Below, in pieces: positions 26,000 to 37,546 of a DNA stretch of 64,000 bases. Origin of the DNA: Megascapheus bottae (taxonomy: Eukaryota; Chordata; Mammalia; Rodentia; Geomyidae); NCBI GenBank assembly GCA_024803745.1, contig JANJXV010000013.1:16551501-16615500 (forward strand), given 5' to 3'. The notes beneath the pieces were generated by a model. It saw only the letters and a program-made list of their open reading frames with translations, was not told the origin of the DNA and did no database searches. Position numbers and translations under genes: made by a program. Every line of letters starts with the position of its first letter. Positions within the stretch are counted from its first letter, which is position 1.

Positions 26000-26215
26000 T
26001 TTTCTGAGTTTTATGGTGTGCTGGGCCCTTTGCCAGGCAATTCACAGACAGTATCTCATTTAATCATCATAACAACCCTGTGAAGAAGGAATCCCAGCTT
26101 CCATTTTCCAGTGAGGAAATTGAGGCTCAGAGTGAAACAATTTTCCTGAGTTAAAGCAGCCTTAATTTGATCTTAGGACTATTCACTCCGTGCTGCCTGA
26201 GGTTTAGAGAGTAGA
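26000..26215 (-). repeat. MIR element
   Basis: GTGTGCTGGGCCCTTTGCCAGG, TATCTCATTTAATCATCATAAC, CCAGTGAGGAAATTGAGGCTC: the reverse complement of an ancient MIR core. Confidence 0.75.
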
Positions 26216-26765
26216 GAGTGGAAGAAATTGTAGAAAAGCTGAGGGGAAGATGGAAAGCAGGATAGAGGCCCAAAGAAGGGTGGGAACCTGCAGGAAGACA
26301 CAACGAGGTGTTAGTCTATGAGTCCAGCAGACAGAGGAGACATAAATACAAAAGATGGGAGGAGATGAAGTGGGCCAGTCTTGGCCACAGCCTGTACAGG
26401 AAGTGGAAGAACTGCAGACACTAGACCATCTCCAATGGTTCTGCACTAGAAAGCACAGCAATGTCATCTGGATACTGAGAAGGAGAAGCCATTTTGGGGG
26501 TGCTTGTTGGGATCCTTACATAGAGATGTCCTAGGCATAGGTGGAAGCCCAGAGCTTAGGAGAGAGGATTGGTTTGGATGGATGGATTTGGACCAAGCAC
26601 ACACAAGGTGTAATTCAAAGCCATGGGTTTGCAGAATTCCATCAGACCAGAGGTGTGGAATCAGAAGAAAGTGTAGGTGAGTATGCTAGGAACAGTGCCG
26701 TAAGAAACAGGGAATCTGACGAGACCATTATTCTTCTCAGAGGTGACTGCATAGACGTAAAAAAA

Positions 26766-26963
26766 AATTTTTTTTTCAGTCTTAGGGCTTGAACTCAGGG
26801 CTTGGGCACTGTCCCTGAGCTTCTTTTTGGTCAAGGCTAGCACTCTATCATTTGAGCCATGGCACCACTTCTGCCTTTTTCTGCTTAGGAGGTACTGAGG
26901 AATGGAACCCAGGGCTTCATGCATGCTAACAAGCACTCTACCACTAAGACACATTCCCAACCC
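26766..26963 (-). repeat. ID-Geo composite SINE (1 of 3 in tandem)
   Basis: T-run, CAGTCTTAGGGCTTGAACTC, GGTCAAGGCTAGCACTCTATC, GCTTCATGCATGCTAAC. Confidence 0.85.
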
Positions 26964-26969
26964 TAAAAT

Positions 26970-27166
26970 CAACTCTTTTTTTTTTGGTGGCAGTCCTGGG
27001 GTTTGTGAGCACTGTCCTTGGGCTTTTTCCTCAAAGCTAGCATTCTGCCACTTGAGCCACAGCACCACTTTCGGCTTTTCTATGTATGTGGTACTGAGGA
27101 ATCAAACCTGGGTCTTTGTGCTTGCTAAGCAAGCACTCTACCACTGGGTCAAACTTCCGGCCCCCT
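26970..27166 (-). repeat. ID-Geo composite SINE (2 of 3 in tandem)
   Basis: TTTTTTTTTGGTGGCAGTCC, CTCAAAGCTAGCATTCTGCC, GTGCTTGCTAAGCAAGCAC. Same strand as both neighbours. Confidence 0.85.
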
Positions 27167-27171
27167 GAAAA

Positions 27172-27378
27172 CATTTTTTTCGCCAGTCCTGGGACTTGAA
27201 CTCAGAGCCTGGGCAACATCCTCGGACTTTTTTTTCCCCTCAAGGCTACAGCTCTACCACTTGAGCCACATCACCACTTCCAGCTTTTTTTCTATGTATG
27301 TGGTACCAAGGAATTAAACCCGGATCTTCGTGCATGCTAGGCTAGCACTCTTACCACAAGGCCAAACTCCCAGCCCTG
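27172..27378 (-). repeat. ID-Geo composite SINE (3 of 3 in tandem)
   Basis: TTTTTTTCGCCAGTCCTGGG, CTCAAGGCTACAGCTCTACC, CGTGCATGCTAGGCTAGCAC. Confidence 0.85.
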
Positions 27379-27647
27379 AAAACATTTTTTAAAGGGGGAA
27401 CAACTGATGTTTTCCAGTGCTGCTGAGAGGTCACAGAAGACAAAGTCTGAGCAGTGAACACTGAGGAGATCACTGGTTGTGGTAGAGAAATTTGTGTCAG
27501 GAGAATAGCTTCTCCAGTGTCGAAAGAGAGAGAAATGCAGTGATTCATAACTACACATAGGCTAGATTTGAGTCAGCATAAATTCATCCATCAATACGTG
27601 ATTGGTATATTGCTGACAGTAGCAATATGTCACAAGGAGGCAGGACA

Positions 27648-27870
27648 GGAAAGTGATTAAGACAGGGACTCCTGGGCCAAACCACCTGGATTTGATTCCT
27701 AGCTTTACTTACTAGCTGTGTGACCTTGGACGAGCCATTTAATTTTCTCGGTGCTTCAATTTTCTCATTTATAAAATAGGCATGATATTAATACCCACTC
27801 TGCTATATTCAGCAGTATCTTGAACAGTATGTGGAATTTAGTAAACTTTATAAGTATAGAAGCACAAGCT
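27648..27870 (+). repeat. MIR element
   Basis: AAGTGATTAAGACAGGGACTC, ACTAGCTGTGTGACCTTGGAC, TTTCTCATTTATAAAATAGG: a well-preserved MIR. Confidence 0.85.
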
Positions 27871-27884
27871 ATTATTATTACAGT

Positions 27885-28110
27885 GGCTAAGAAGAGACAC
27901 TCTGCTGTCAGACTACAGTTCAAACTCTGATCTGTCCACTTACAGTACTATTCTAGGAAAGTTATTTAACCTTCCTAGGCTTTCATTTCTCCTTCTGTAG
28001 TATTCTGATCGAAGTGCCAATGCTAAATGGTTGATAGGAGAGTTAAATGAAATAATGTTATGAACTACTCAGCACATGTCTGGAATGGGCAGAAGGATCA
28101 ATAAATGTTA
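27885..28110 (+). repeat. MIR element
   Basis: GTTATTTAACCTTCCTAGGC, TTCATTTCTCCTTCTGTAG, AGAGTTAAATGAAATAATG and GATCAATAAATGTTAG follow MIR order. A reverse MIR fragment (CAGATGAGGAATCTGAGGCCC) lies just beyond, at about 28110-28220. Confidence 0.75.
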
Positions 28111-28508
28111 GCTGCCACGCTTGTGTGACACATACGGCATGCTGAGGAAAGTACTTTTCCACAGATGAGGAATCTGAGGCCCAGAGAAGGGAGCAAAGAG
28201 ACACCTAGGATAAAGCTCTGATAGACTCCCAAGCTAGTGCTTTCTGTCAGGACACATTGTTTGACTGGTGGAGGAAGGACTTGGTATGCTCGGATAAAAG
28301 GTCATATAGCTGGCCAGGCAACAGAACAGGGAAGGACAATGACTACGTCTCACTTTAGAAAAGAAAGTCTGGCAGAGTGTACAGGAAGGGCTCGAGTTGT
28401 AGATTAGTAATGAGGCCATTTCAGTGCAGGTAAAGGGGCAGGTGAGTATGTGATTATAGTGGGGAAAGAATATGGACATGCTACAGGCTTTAAGAATTCA
28501 AGGGGGAG

Positions 28509-28877
28509 TGTTGTATGAAAGGAGAGAAGGTTAGTACCCCCCTTGACAAGGATGGAAGAGGCCCTTGGGCCTGACAACACGCATACGGTTAAGGCATTGC
28601 CACCTACTTCGTTGCATCTAACCACTGTTTTTTTGTTACAATTTTTCACCTTGTTATCTGATATATTTTATATGTGCTTAACTGGTTATTTGAAATTGGA
28701 TAGGGAAGGAGGGAAATCAAGATAAGCGGGGGGAGGAGAGGAGGGAAATGGGGACCATGTCATGAGAAAGGGTATCGATGTTTGTGAAGTAATGCACCTT
28801 CTATCTGGTGAATACAATGTAACCCTTCTATTAATCACAATAAAAATTATTTTTAAAAAAGAAAAGAGTAAAAAAAA
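28509..28877 (+). mobile_element. 5'-truncated L1, 3'UTR only, with target-site duplication
   Basis: Flanked by AAGAATTCAAGGGGGAG (28492-28508) and AAGAATTCGAGGGGGAG (28878-28894), a 17-bp duplication with one mismatch. The insert ends ACAATAAAAATTATTTT plus A-rich tail and is homologous to the reverse-strand 3'UTR at 53453-53900. In DCHS1 intron 1, antisense to the gene. Confidence 0.85.
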
Positions 28878-29319
28878 AAGAATTCGAGGGGGAGACAAAT
28901 GAGAAAGAAAGGAAAGGACTCAGGGTATGTTTGTGAAATGATTCATGGATAAATGCAGTCAATCACCATACTCAACACTAGAAATAGGACAGTGACTCAG
29001 ATGAATCAAGTTTTTTTCCCCTACAGGGTCCAGAGGCAGGAAGACCTGGCAGAGATAAGGAGTAGAGGGTGAGGGACTAGAGTGGGGAAAGGGTGGTCAG
29101 CAGCAAAAGAGTGGCTCCCAAAGCTGGACCCCAGACAACCAGAATTCAGGTTGCAGAGCAGGCTAGTGAAGCCAGACATGGCAAGAAAGTTGGAGACATA
29201 GCAATACGAAGGTATCAAGAAATAACAAGTTAGGGGAAGAGGTAGACTGCAGGGCAGGAGAACACAGTACAAGAATTAAGATGTTAAAGGGAAAATTAAC
29301 TCACAAGATCTCAAGTTCA

Positions 29320-29349
29320 ATTCAATCACACACAGACACACACACACAC

Positions 29350-29393
<44 letters not shown>

Positions 29394-29500
29394 CCTAAGT
29401 TAATCATTCAATACAATAATTTTCTTTCTGAATTCCCCCAAAAAGCCTGCCTGCCTGCCTCCCTTTCCTCCCTTCCTCCCTCCCTTCTTTCTTCCTTCCT
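29320..29500. repeat. (CA)n, (GA)n and (TGCC)/(CCTT)n microsatellite cluster
   Basis: CA and GA runs at about 29325-29391, then GCCTGCCTGCC and CCTT-rich repeats at about 29445-29500. Confidence 0.9.
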
Positions 29501-29706
29501 TTTGTGCTGCTACTGGACCCATACTCTCATGTGGTTTTCTGGCTCATGGCTGGTGCTTTACCACTCGAGCCATGCCTCTAGCTCATCATTTCACAGATTA
29601 ATTGGAAATAAGAGTTTTGAAAACTTCTCTGCTTGGGCTGGCTTCCAACCTCCATCCACTGATCTCAGTAGCTAGGGTTATAGGCATGAACTACTGGTAT
29701 CAAGCA
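29501..29706 (-). repeat. B1-Geo composite SINE, diverged
   Basis: TTTACCACTCGAGCCATGCC, ATTAATTGGAAATAAGAGTT, GGGCTGGCTTCCAACC, GATCTCAGTAGCTAGGG in reverse orientation. Confidence 0.7.
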
Positions 29707-31149
29707 AAAGAGCTCTGTTAAGGAGATACTGTTACCCCTATTTTTACTTGAGAAAAGGAAGCACAGAAAAGTTCAATCACATATGATGTGTAGCTAAAAG
29801 GTATGAAGTGTAGTTGTAACTACCTCTTTTCTTTTTCTTCCCTTTCCTCCTCCTCTTCTTCCTTTTTCACTAGTCAAATGGGAGCCAGCTTCTAGGCTCC
29901 AAGAGATAACACCTCCTTCCATGCAGCAGCTTAGAAAGAGAAATACAAACAAGTGCATTCCAGTGTTGGGCAGAGAGGGATGTCCTGTCTCAGGTTTATA
30001 GGCTCCACACTGAACTACCCAGAGAAGGTACATTTTTACCAGACATAGTGGTTGAAAAATGCCCTGAACTTAGACTGTTACCCAGGAAATATGGACAAGG
30101 AAGCAGAAGGAAGAGGAGGCAGCAGAAAGCTGTTAAGTACCAGACTTTCCTCAGAGGGAAAAGAGCCCAAGCTTGCTTTTGTTAACACTGATTGCTAGAC
30201 AAAAGAAGCAAGAGGAGTAGAACACAAGAATCAGGGAACCTAACATGGAAAGGAACAGAAGCCAGTCAGAACAGTCAGAAGTTGGACTCAGGCTAAGCAG
30301 ATGGAACATTAGAAAAGGGAATAGCCTAGAGTACCTCAGAGAAGAGGTCTGGCAGCATGGGAAAGATGGTAAAGCTTTGAGGTAGCCTAATGATAAATCA
30401 CACCTTTGGTATCTTCTGTTTCTTCTGACAATTCTAACAGATACCTGGCCCAATGAACGTGGGCCTGCAAATTTCCAGTGCTTCTAAAATGTCTCTTAAC
30501 TGGAGGAATGCAAAATAAAGTACAGATATGGGTGAGGAGGAAAATCTAGGAAAAGAGAAACTCAGGGAAGGAGAGGGAGGGGAAGACATGCAATGGAGAA
30601 GGATAAGCTATGTAGGCAGAGGAGTGGAAATGTCTTAGGGAGTAAGTGGCTTATTTGACAGTTCCTCAATCCCATGGGCAGCTAAAAAGAAGGATCTTCA
30701 AAGGATGAATGAGTGAGGGATGTGCTCATGTATTCAATTGTTGTTCTTTGCCAAGCACACAGGTGGGATCCTGGGTCACGAAGATAAATAATGGACAGCC
30801 TTGCCATCAAGAGGTTCTTGCATGTATTGGGGAGCCAGCACAAGAATGAGGCAAAGACCATAGTGAAGAAAGAAGAGCTAATGGAGACAGAAAAGGCAGG
30901 GTTTGTGGCTAGATTTGAGAAAGAATTGGCCAGGAGAGAAGAAAGTGAAAGGTCTTTCAGGCAGACAAGCAAATATATACAAAGGACCAAGGAACCTGGA
31001 AAAAGTGCACTGTCTTTGGGAACTACAAGAAATTCAATACAGCTACAACTCCAAGTGTGGAGGAGCTAAGGAAATAGGATGGGCAGTGAGGCTGGGGAAT
31101 CTAGGGGAGTCAGATCATGTTCTTATAAGCCTCATTAAAAAGTAGAGAT
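29707..31149 (+). other. DCHS1 intron 1, mostly unique with an L2-like remnant
   Basis: No gene or exon recognised. Bases about 30720-31080 (GCCAAGCACACAGGTGGGATCC, GCAAATATATACAAAGGACC) resemble an old L2-type element on the plus strand. Confidence 0.3.
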
Positions 31150-31435
31150 TTTGCCAGGTGCCCATGGCTCATTCCTGTAATCCTAGCTACTCAAGAGGCA
31201 GAGGTCAGAAGGGTTGTTGGTCCAGGTCAATCTGCGCAAAAAAAAAGAAAGTTTGTGAGACCATTATTTCAACAGAAAAAGCTTGGTGTGGTGCCCCACA
31301 TCTGTTATCCCTGCTAAGCTGGGAAGAAGTAGGAGTCTCACAAGTAGATGGCACAGCTCAAATAGTAGAGTGCCTGCCTCACAAGCTCAAAACTCTTGAG
31401 CTCAAACCCCAGTATCACATATCACCCCCAGAAAG
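31150..31435 (+). repeat. B1-like/ID-like SINE, diverged
   Basis: GCCAGGTGCCCATGGCTCATTC and TAATCCTAGCTACTCAAGAGG, later CAGCTCAAATAGTAGAGTGCC and GAGCTCAAACCCCAGTATC. Confidence 0.6.
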
Positions 31436-31589
31436 TAGAGATTTCATTCAAAGAAAATGGGAAACACTAAAGAACACAATGTGGATGGGCTTCCACTTTA
31501 TGAAAAACTTCTCTTGCTGCAACAAGGATTGGAAAAGTAAAAATAAGAAATGAAGTTGTGGCTCAAGATGGTAGAACACTGGCCTCAAG

Positions 31590-31800
31590 TGAAAACAGAG
31601 GCACTAGTGTCTCATGCCTATGTCTCACTCCTGTAATCCTAGCTGCCTCAGGAGGTTGAGATATGAGAAGTTTGAAGCTAGCTTGGGCAGGAAAGTCCCT
31701 GAGACCCCTAACTCCAATTAACCATCAAAAAGCCTGAATGGAGCTGTAGCTAGCCTTGAGCAAAAAAGCTCGGGGACAGCACTGAAGCCCAAGTGCAAGG
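31590..31800 (+). repeat. B1-Geo composite SINE, diverged
   Basis: CACTCCTGTAATCCTAGCTGCC, ACTCCAATTAACCATCAAAAAG, TAGCCTTGAGCAAAAAAGCTC. Confidence 0.7.
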
Positions 31801-33009
31801 TCCAGGAAGGGGTGGGGGTGAGGAGTGAGAACAGGCTAGTTGCAAACATTCAAATGAAAAGATGATAAGGTAAAGAGCAACCACAGAGGTGATCGTGAGC
31901 AGATGATGAGAACTTGGATTGCTGGAGAGAGGTAAAATAAGCAGTTCCAAGGACCTTCCCCGCTGAGGGGGACATGTGGGTTTCTAACTTGCAAACTGAG
32001 TGGGGGAAGTCATTTGGGGAAGAAACATTGAGTTCAGGTTTGTATGTAAGACATCTTTCAGCAGCCTAATCTTAAAGATCAAGTATTCAGCAGGTATGCA
32101 GAACTACATCTCAGAAGAGAGCTAGTCCTCAATCTGAAGATGACAACCAAAACCCTAGAATGAAGGAAATGGATAACCAGCATAGGAGAGGAGAAGATCT
32201 CAACCCAAACCAGAAGGAATGACATTTAGGGGCCATGGAATGGATCCATCAAAGGCAAATTGAGGCAGAAGAGTCAGGAGGAGTTGTGGGAGAGAGATAC
32301 ATAGATCATTTCACAATGAAATTATGTGATCATTTGTTTGTCTTCCCCTAATAAACTGTCAGCTCCTGGAACAGGAGAGGGTACAGTGACATCCAGCATT
32401 ACATTCCCATGGCTGAGCAGTGTGGCAGCCACAGTGGTGCTTTTTATATGTTAATTGATTACAACAATAGTTCAGAAGCCCAAATCAAGAAGAGTTCAAA
32501 GAAAAATGAAAAGTCAACAACGTCAATCCCTGCTAAGAAGTCAAGCAACTGCGAGGCTTTTGATTTTTGGAAAATCCCCTTGATTTGTCAGGAGAGAGGT
32601 CACTTTTTCTCAGAGAGAACACTTACATTGGAGGGGCAGAAGTAAATGAGAAGTGGGAACAGAAACTGTGGTAGAGAAGAAATCCTCCTAGCTAAAAGAG
32701 TACACAGAGTTAAGGAAGGATAGGAGACTGGAGGGTCTCCTGAGGCATGGGAAAGACAAGAAATAACCAGTCCAGTGACATTCCCAAGAAGAAGGAGGAA
32801 GGGGATGGGATCCACAGCATAGGTGGAGGATTGGCCTTAGATAGAAGAGGCGTCTATTCGTTACTATGCGAAGGAAAGCTAAGACTGAAGAAGACACTTT
32901 CTTTAGCAGGTAAGGAGACCCAGTTTTCTAGTGTTAATTCTTCCCTTTCCTCCAACACCTACATCCATTTTTGTCAGTTCAAGGAATTCTGTTCTTTAAT
33001 GTGCTCCAG
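31801..33009. other. DCHS1 intron 1, mostly unique
   Basis: Nothing coding. Bases about 32335-32460 (AAACTGTCAGCTCCTGGAAC, ATGGCTGAGCAGTGTGGC) look like an L2 3' end on the plus strand. Confidence 0.35.
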
Positions 33010-33630
33010 AATTCACTTTCTCCTTTCTCCTTCTTTAGTTGTAGGCCAGCCTTACCCCTTTCTAGGTTCCTCATGGTCCTCTTCCTGCTTTGGCTCCACC
33101 TTCAGCTTTCATAAGCCCATTAGAGTGGCATTTCTAAAACAAAGCTTGTTATATCACTCCACAGCTTTGAATGCTTTGATAATTTTCCATTATTCTTGGC
33201 TGAAATGAACTTTCATATGGTTGCAGAGATGCTGCATAATCTAAATTTCTTTCTGCTTCCTCTGTGACTCTCCTCTAGCTCCTCATCTCATGTTGTAAAT
33301 GCCACATTTGCCAAACCACTCTGTCCCTCAGACATATGCTACTTTCTTGCACACACATTTTCTTTTCTATGCTACGGGGACTCTCCTCCACTCATTCTAC
33401 CTCTCCTTCATTTGACTGACTCCCTACATACCCAACAAGTTTAAGCTTAAATGCCATATTCTTCAGAAACCTCTTTGGATCTTCTTGCATTGGCTTCTTT
33501 CCCTGCTGTGTGCTACCATGTTCTGATTCACCCCACGGCATCTAAACTCCATGAGGACAAGGAAGGACCATGGCTATTTTGTTTATTCTTAAAATGCTTA
33601 TTCCTCAATACCTCGTACAGCAAACCAGTG
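33010..33630 (+). mobile_element. Ancient L2-like LINE 3' segment
   Basis: CTTCCTGCTTTGGCTCCACC, GTTATATCACTCCACAGCTTTG, AGTTTAAGCTTAAATGCCATAT, CTTCAGAAACCTCTTTGGATC and AACTCCATGAGGACAAGGAAGG run in L2 order. Confidence 0.65.
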
Positions 33631-34424
33631 GATTAATCAAAACAATGAGGTGAGAGATGGGCAATAGCATGTGAAGAAAATAGAAAAAAATCATCTATGT
33701 TTTTATTTATGGAAGACCGAGTTGAAGGGAGCAATTTAGAGAAGCAATAGTTTATAGACGTGTCACTTAGTGTGGTTGAGAAACTCTAGCTAGGGTTGAG
33801 AATCTGCAGAGTAGGAAGGCTTCAGGACACAATGACTGAAGAGTGGTTAAAGGGATGGCTTTTACCTTATGAGCTGGAAGGGAAAGTACAAAGCCAGGAA
33901 GGAGTGGATTAGAAGAAAATAGAAAGCTCAAGGACAAAAGGTCATTAGTTTAAGCATGTAATAGGAGGGCATTTGAAAGCTGGAAAGACAATATATGGGC
34001 AGAGAACAGAATGCAAGAGTCTAGAATTTCAGAGACGACAGAGTTCTATGTAGTAATCCTGGGAGGAAGGTAATTGGAACTTTAGAGATTGAGAAACGAT
34101 GAGGTTGGCATCGGAAAGACACTTAGACCGGGGCAAAGATGGACACAAGGTTAGAGGGAGCCAGGTTCCAAAGTGTTCAGGAAAGAGGGTGGAGCTTGGA
34201 AGCATATGAATGGGAAGTAATGGTGTGAACACTTTGCAGTTTACTTTGCAGTTGGGACAACTCTCTTTAGTATCACCCATGATCATGGGTTGTATAGATG
34301 TGTGGAAGTCCAGGGATGGAGCACAGCAATGGAGAACTTTACAGTTTAGGGTTCAATCCCTAGCAACGCACACACATACACACCTACAACTGTGTACAGC
34401 AGCAAAGTCTTGGGTTCAATCCCC

Positions 34425-34473
<49 letters not shown>

Positions 34474-35279
34474 CTGTGTATGTTAGAGGCAACTGCAGCA
34501 CAGTCTGTCAGTGCCAGACTTCTGGGCTACCTGCTGTATGTGAAGTACATATACCTGTGCAATGTGCTGCCTGTGATAGTACATGCTATGGATGTTGACG
34601 GTCCTATATTGTCTCCTGAGAGGTGTTGGCATTAACGGTACCTCCCATGGAATGTGTTGGCCGTGAGGATGACCCCTCAGGAACTTGTCAGTCACATTTC
34701 TGCTGTGGGTGCATGCTGTCCCAAGAGCATCTTGGGTACATGTTGGCTTGACAGATGTCTATGGTGGATGTGTGTGGTTTTTGATGGTGATTCTTAGGCA
34801 TGTTTGGGTGGCTGTGAGAGTATCTCTGGAGAATGTATATTGCCTCTGTCCCCTGTAGGGCTATGACTGTGTCCCCTGGGGTTATTTGAATAGTTGACAT
34901 AAGCGACAATATTTTTCTGGCCTATGACCTTGTGGCTGCTGGCCCAGCCCATGCCACACTGAGTTCATTGTGCTTCTACACCTCCCTCTCCCCACCCCCT
35001 CCACGTGGGACCCAAGCCTGCCGTGACCTCCTTCTGTCCCCTGCACAGGATTCGGACCCAAGCGTCTCGGACCCCAAAACACCCAGTGGCTCTGGCAACC
35101 TGGTTCCACTTTAGAACACCCGTTTGGGTGACCCACCTCCACTCGAGGCTGGCGCTGTCTCCCTCCTGTTTCTCTTTATTTCTCCTCCGCCCCCCCTCAG
35201 TTTCTTTGTCTCAGTTTGTCTCTGTCACACACCCATCTCCACACTCTGACACAAGGGCTCCCACAAAGGCAGGGCAAAA
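33631..35279. other. DCHS1 intron 1 5' part, unique plus (CA)n
   Basis: No exon identified. A (CA)22 tract at 34427-34472 follows a possible ID-like monomer (GTTCAATCCCTAGCAAC). The stretch 34930-35280 becomes gradually GC-richer towards the promoter. Confidence 0.4.
34427..34472. repeat. (CA)n microsatellite
   Basis: About 22 uninterrupted CA units. Confidence 0.95.
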
Positions 35280-35289
35280 CACACGAGCG

Positions 35290-35290
35290 T

Positions 35291-35322
<32 letters not shown>
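35290..35322. repeat. (CA)n microsatellite at the CpG-island edge
   Basis: About 16 CA units immediately inside the 3' border of the DCHS1 CpG island; CACG/CACA imperfect repeats continue to about 35500. Confidence 0.95.
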
Positions 35323-35325
<3 letters not shown>

Positions 35326-35329
35326 CGCC

Positions 35330-36530
35330 CTTCCAGGAGCTGGCTCACTGGGGTCGCACGCACACGCACGCCGACCCACACCCCCTCGGGGTGACACGCA
35401 CGGGCACACGCGGACACGCACTGACTCACACTCAGACGATGCACGCGCACACAACAACAGCCCGGCGGTCACCCGCAGCCCGGGCACACGCACACGCAGC
35501 CTCCCGCCCGGGCTCGGTGACACACGCACACAAAGACCCCCAGGCCCTGCCCCCGCGCCCGTGTTCACGCTCGCGCTCGTCCCGCAGGCCCCGGCCCCCC
35601 CTCCCCCATTGTCTCCGGCTCAGAACAAAGCCCCCGGCTCCGCCGCCGCCGCCGCCGCTGCCCAGGGAGCACGGCGGACCCGGCTGGCGGGCGGGCGCGG
35701 CGGGACGGGCCGGGAGGCTGCGGGCACTGACCTCCGCCGGCCGGCCGGCGCGGGCTGCCTCCGCCCCGGGGCTGGGACAGCGTCCGGCTGCGGTCAGCCC
35801 CCCGGGCAGCGCCCGCCCGCGCAGGGCCCGGGGCCGCGCATCGTCCGCCGTCGCTGTCTCCGGCTCGCAATCCCGCTCCGGGCCGTCGGCCGTCGGTCCG
35901 CGCGCCCTGGGCCGTCGATCGGTCCGTCCGCCGCCGCCGCCGCCGCAGGGGCGCCGCCTCCTCCACAGCCTCCCCGCGGAGGATGCGAGACTCGTCGCCG
36001 CGGCCCCGCGCCCCCTCCCCTCCGCCCCCCTCCGCCCCCCTCCGCTCCCCTCCGCTCCCCTCCGCCCTCCGCGCGCGGTAACCCGAGCCCCCGCCCCTCC
36101 GCCGGCCGAGCCCCCGCCCCCGCCCCCACCGCGGCTCCCCCACCGCCCGCCCTCCCTCCGCCCCTGGACTTCCCGGCCCCGTCCGCGGACGCCGGATCCG
36201 GCTCCAGCGCCGCGCCGGCCCCTCGCCCCGGCTCGCCGGCCTCCTCCTCGCCACTCCTCCCCGGTCCTCCCCTCCCGTCCCGTCCTCTACATCCTCCCGG
36301 CCCCGTCTCCATTTCCTTCGGCTCACCTCCTTCGCCGCCGCCAGTCCCGAGTCCCCCCGGCCCTTTCTCCTCCTCCAGGCGCCCCCTCTCCCTCCGCCCT
36401 GCACCTCCATTCTCCCCCTCCCCGTCCAGCTTCTCACCTCCTCGCCCCACCCCGCCTCCCCATCCCGCCCAGCCCTCGCTCCCTCCTAATCGCCCCTTCC
36501 CAGACGTTCCCGTGCCCTTTCTCCGCGTCT
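35330..36530 (-). promoter_or_regulatory. DCHS1: CpG-island promoter region of DCHS1
   Basis: CpG dinucleotides are frequent from about 35.33 to 36.26 kb, unlike the CpG-poor surroundings, and a C/T-rich (G/A-rich on the gene strand) shoulder runs to about 36.65 kb. At 36005-36070 the minus strand has repeated GGAGGGG(A/G)GC units, GC-box/SP1-like and G-quadruplex-prone. No TATA box is evident. Its position at the 5' end of DCHS1, and the absence of another gene starting here, point to a housekeeping-type promoter for it. Confidence 0.75.
35732..35990 (-). other. DCHS1: Candidate non-coding exon 1 of DCHS1
   Basis: A minus-strand GAG/GTCAGT donor at 35730-35731 closes a GC-rich stretch inside the CpG island and would join to the exon 2 acceptor at 21737. 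Other good donor-like sites (GAG/GTGAG) occur near 36325, 36434 and 36528, so both the exon end and the transcription start are uncertain. The start given here is a guess based on an expected 5'UTR of a few hundred bases. Confidence 0.35.
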
Positions 36531-37546
36531 CCTCACCTCATTCTCCCCATCCTTTCTTCCATCTCCCCCCCCACACTTTCCCCTTCTCTTTGCTCTTCAT
36601 GCCCCATCCTCCCCGCTCGCCTTTACCATCTGTCCCCTTTTCCCTTGGCCATTCTTCGGGTTCTCTTTCCCTTACTTCCTCCTTTATACCAAATTTGGGG
36701 CTAAAGATTGGGAGGTTATTGGACCAAAGAGCTTAGGGAACAATGATCTGATTCAGCGTACACTCCCCAGGAAAATAATAATAACAACAACAATAATAAT
36801 AATCCGAAAAGGCAATGGGACAGGGATGTAAGAAGGATCTTGAGGGACCAACTTGGAAGTGGAACACAGGGAGAAGAAAAGTCAGTCTAGAAGTAGAGAG
36901 TAAGTAGATGACGGGAAGGAGTTTTGACTGCTGGCCTTTCTGTCCTTCCTGAGGCCTGTGGAGAGTCTGGGGTGGGGTGTGTGTGTGGGGGGGGGTAGCG
37001 TTCCTGGACTGGAGACCTTTATTCCTCATGGAATATGGGAACTACAATGAGATCTGTACCCATGACACAGAGAAAGCTGGAACTTCTGGCGAGGGAGAGC
37101 CCAAGTTCTTTCGTACACTGAAGAAGAAGGCAGAAGGAGGAGGGAGTTTGCTTTTGGAACAAAGAAGGGAGAGGCTGGAGTCCTTGGTGCCATTCAAGAT
37201 ACTGGGCTGGGCAGCTGAGTGAATGGATGGATGATGGTGACAACTGTGCTGACAGACAGTAAGTGGAAGGGGGTTGGCATAGGAAAGATGATGACGAGAT
37301 TCGGGGCTGCCTGTTGGGTAGGTAAGGCTACAGCTTAGAGGAGCAGTCTGGGATGGACATAAATATTTGGGAGTCATCTGCAAATACCGTATAAGCTTGA
37401 ATATAGGGTGAGGTTTTTTGCTTTTTTGTTTTTCCAAAATCATCCCTCAGGAAAGAGGGAGTAACCTTATATTTGAGTCCTTACAAAGTTTCTCATATTA
37501 CAGGGTTTGCTCTCATTTACTTTATTTTGAACAACAAACCACTGGA
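36531..37546. other. Upstream flank of DCHS1
   Basis: A C/T-rich shoulder to about 36680, then ordinary sequence with an (AAT/AAC)n stretch at 36775-36802. No gene recognised; proximal upstream regulatory sequence is possible. Confidence 0.35.

Noticed and set aside
34392..34635. Histidine/threonine repeat peptides and similar (CA)n-encoded frames (also 57461-57914)
   Set aside because: Translations of dinucleotide repeats, not genes.
35565..36437. Minus-strand 290-codon frame in the CpG island as a DCHS1 N-terminal extension
   Set aside because: Gly/Arg-rich composition only; it does not splice in frame to a conserved sequence, and exon 2 has the known start and signal peptide.
35216..36736. 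Open frames of 506 and 471 codons on the plus strand over the CpG island
   Set aside because: They start in CA repeats and run through C/G-rich promoter DNA, giving Pro/Ala/Arg-rich low-complexity protein. Overlapping frames are open on both strands, which is typical of stop-poor GC-rich sequence.
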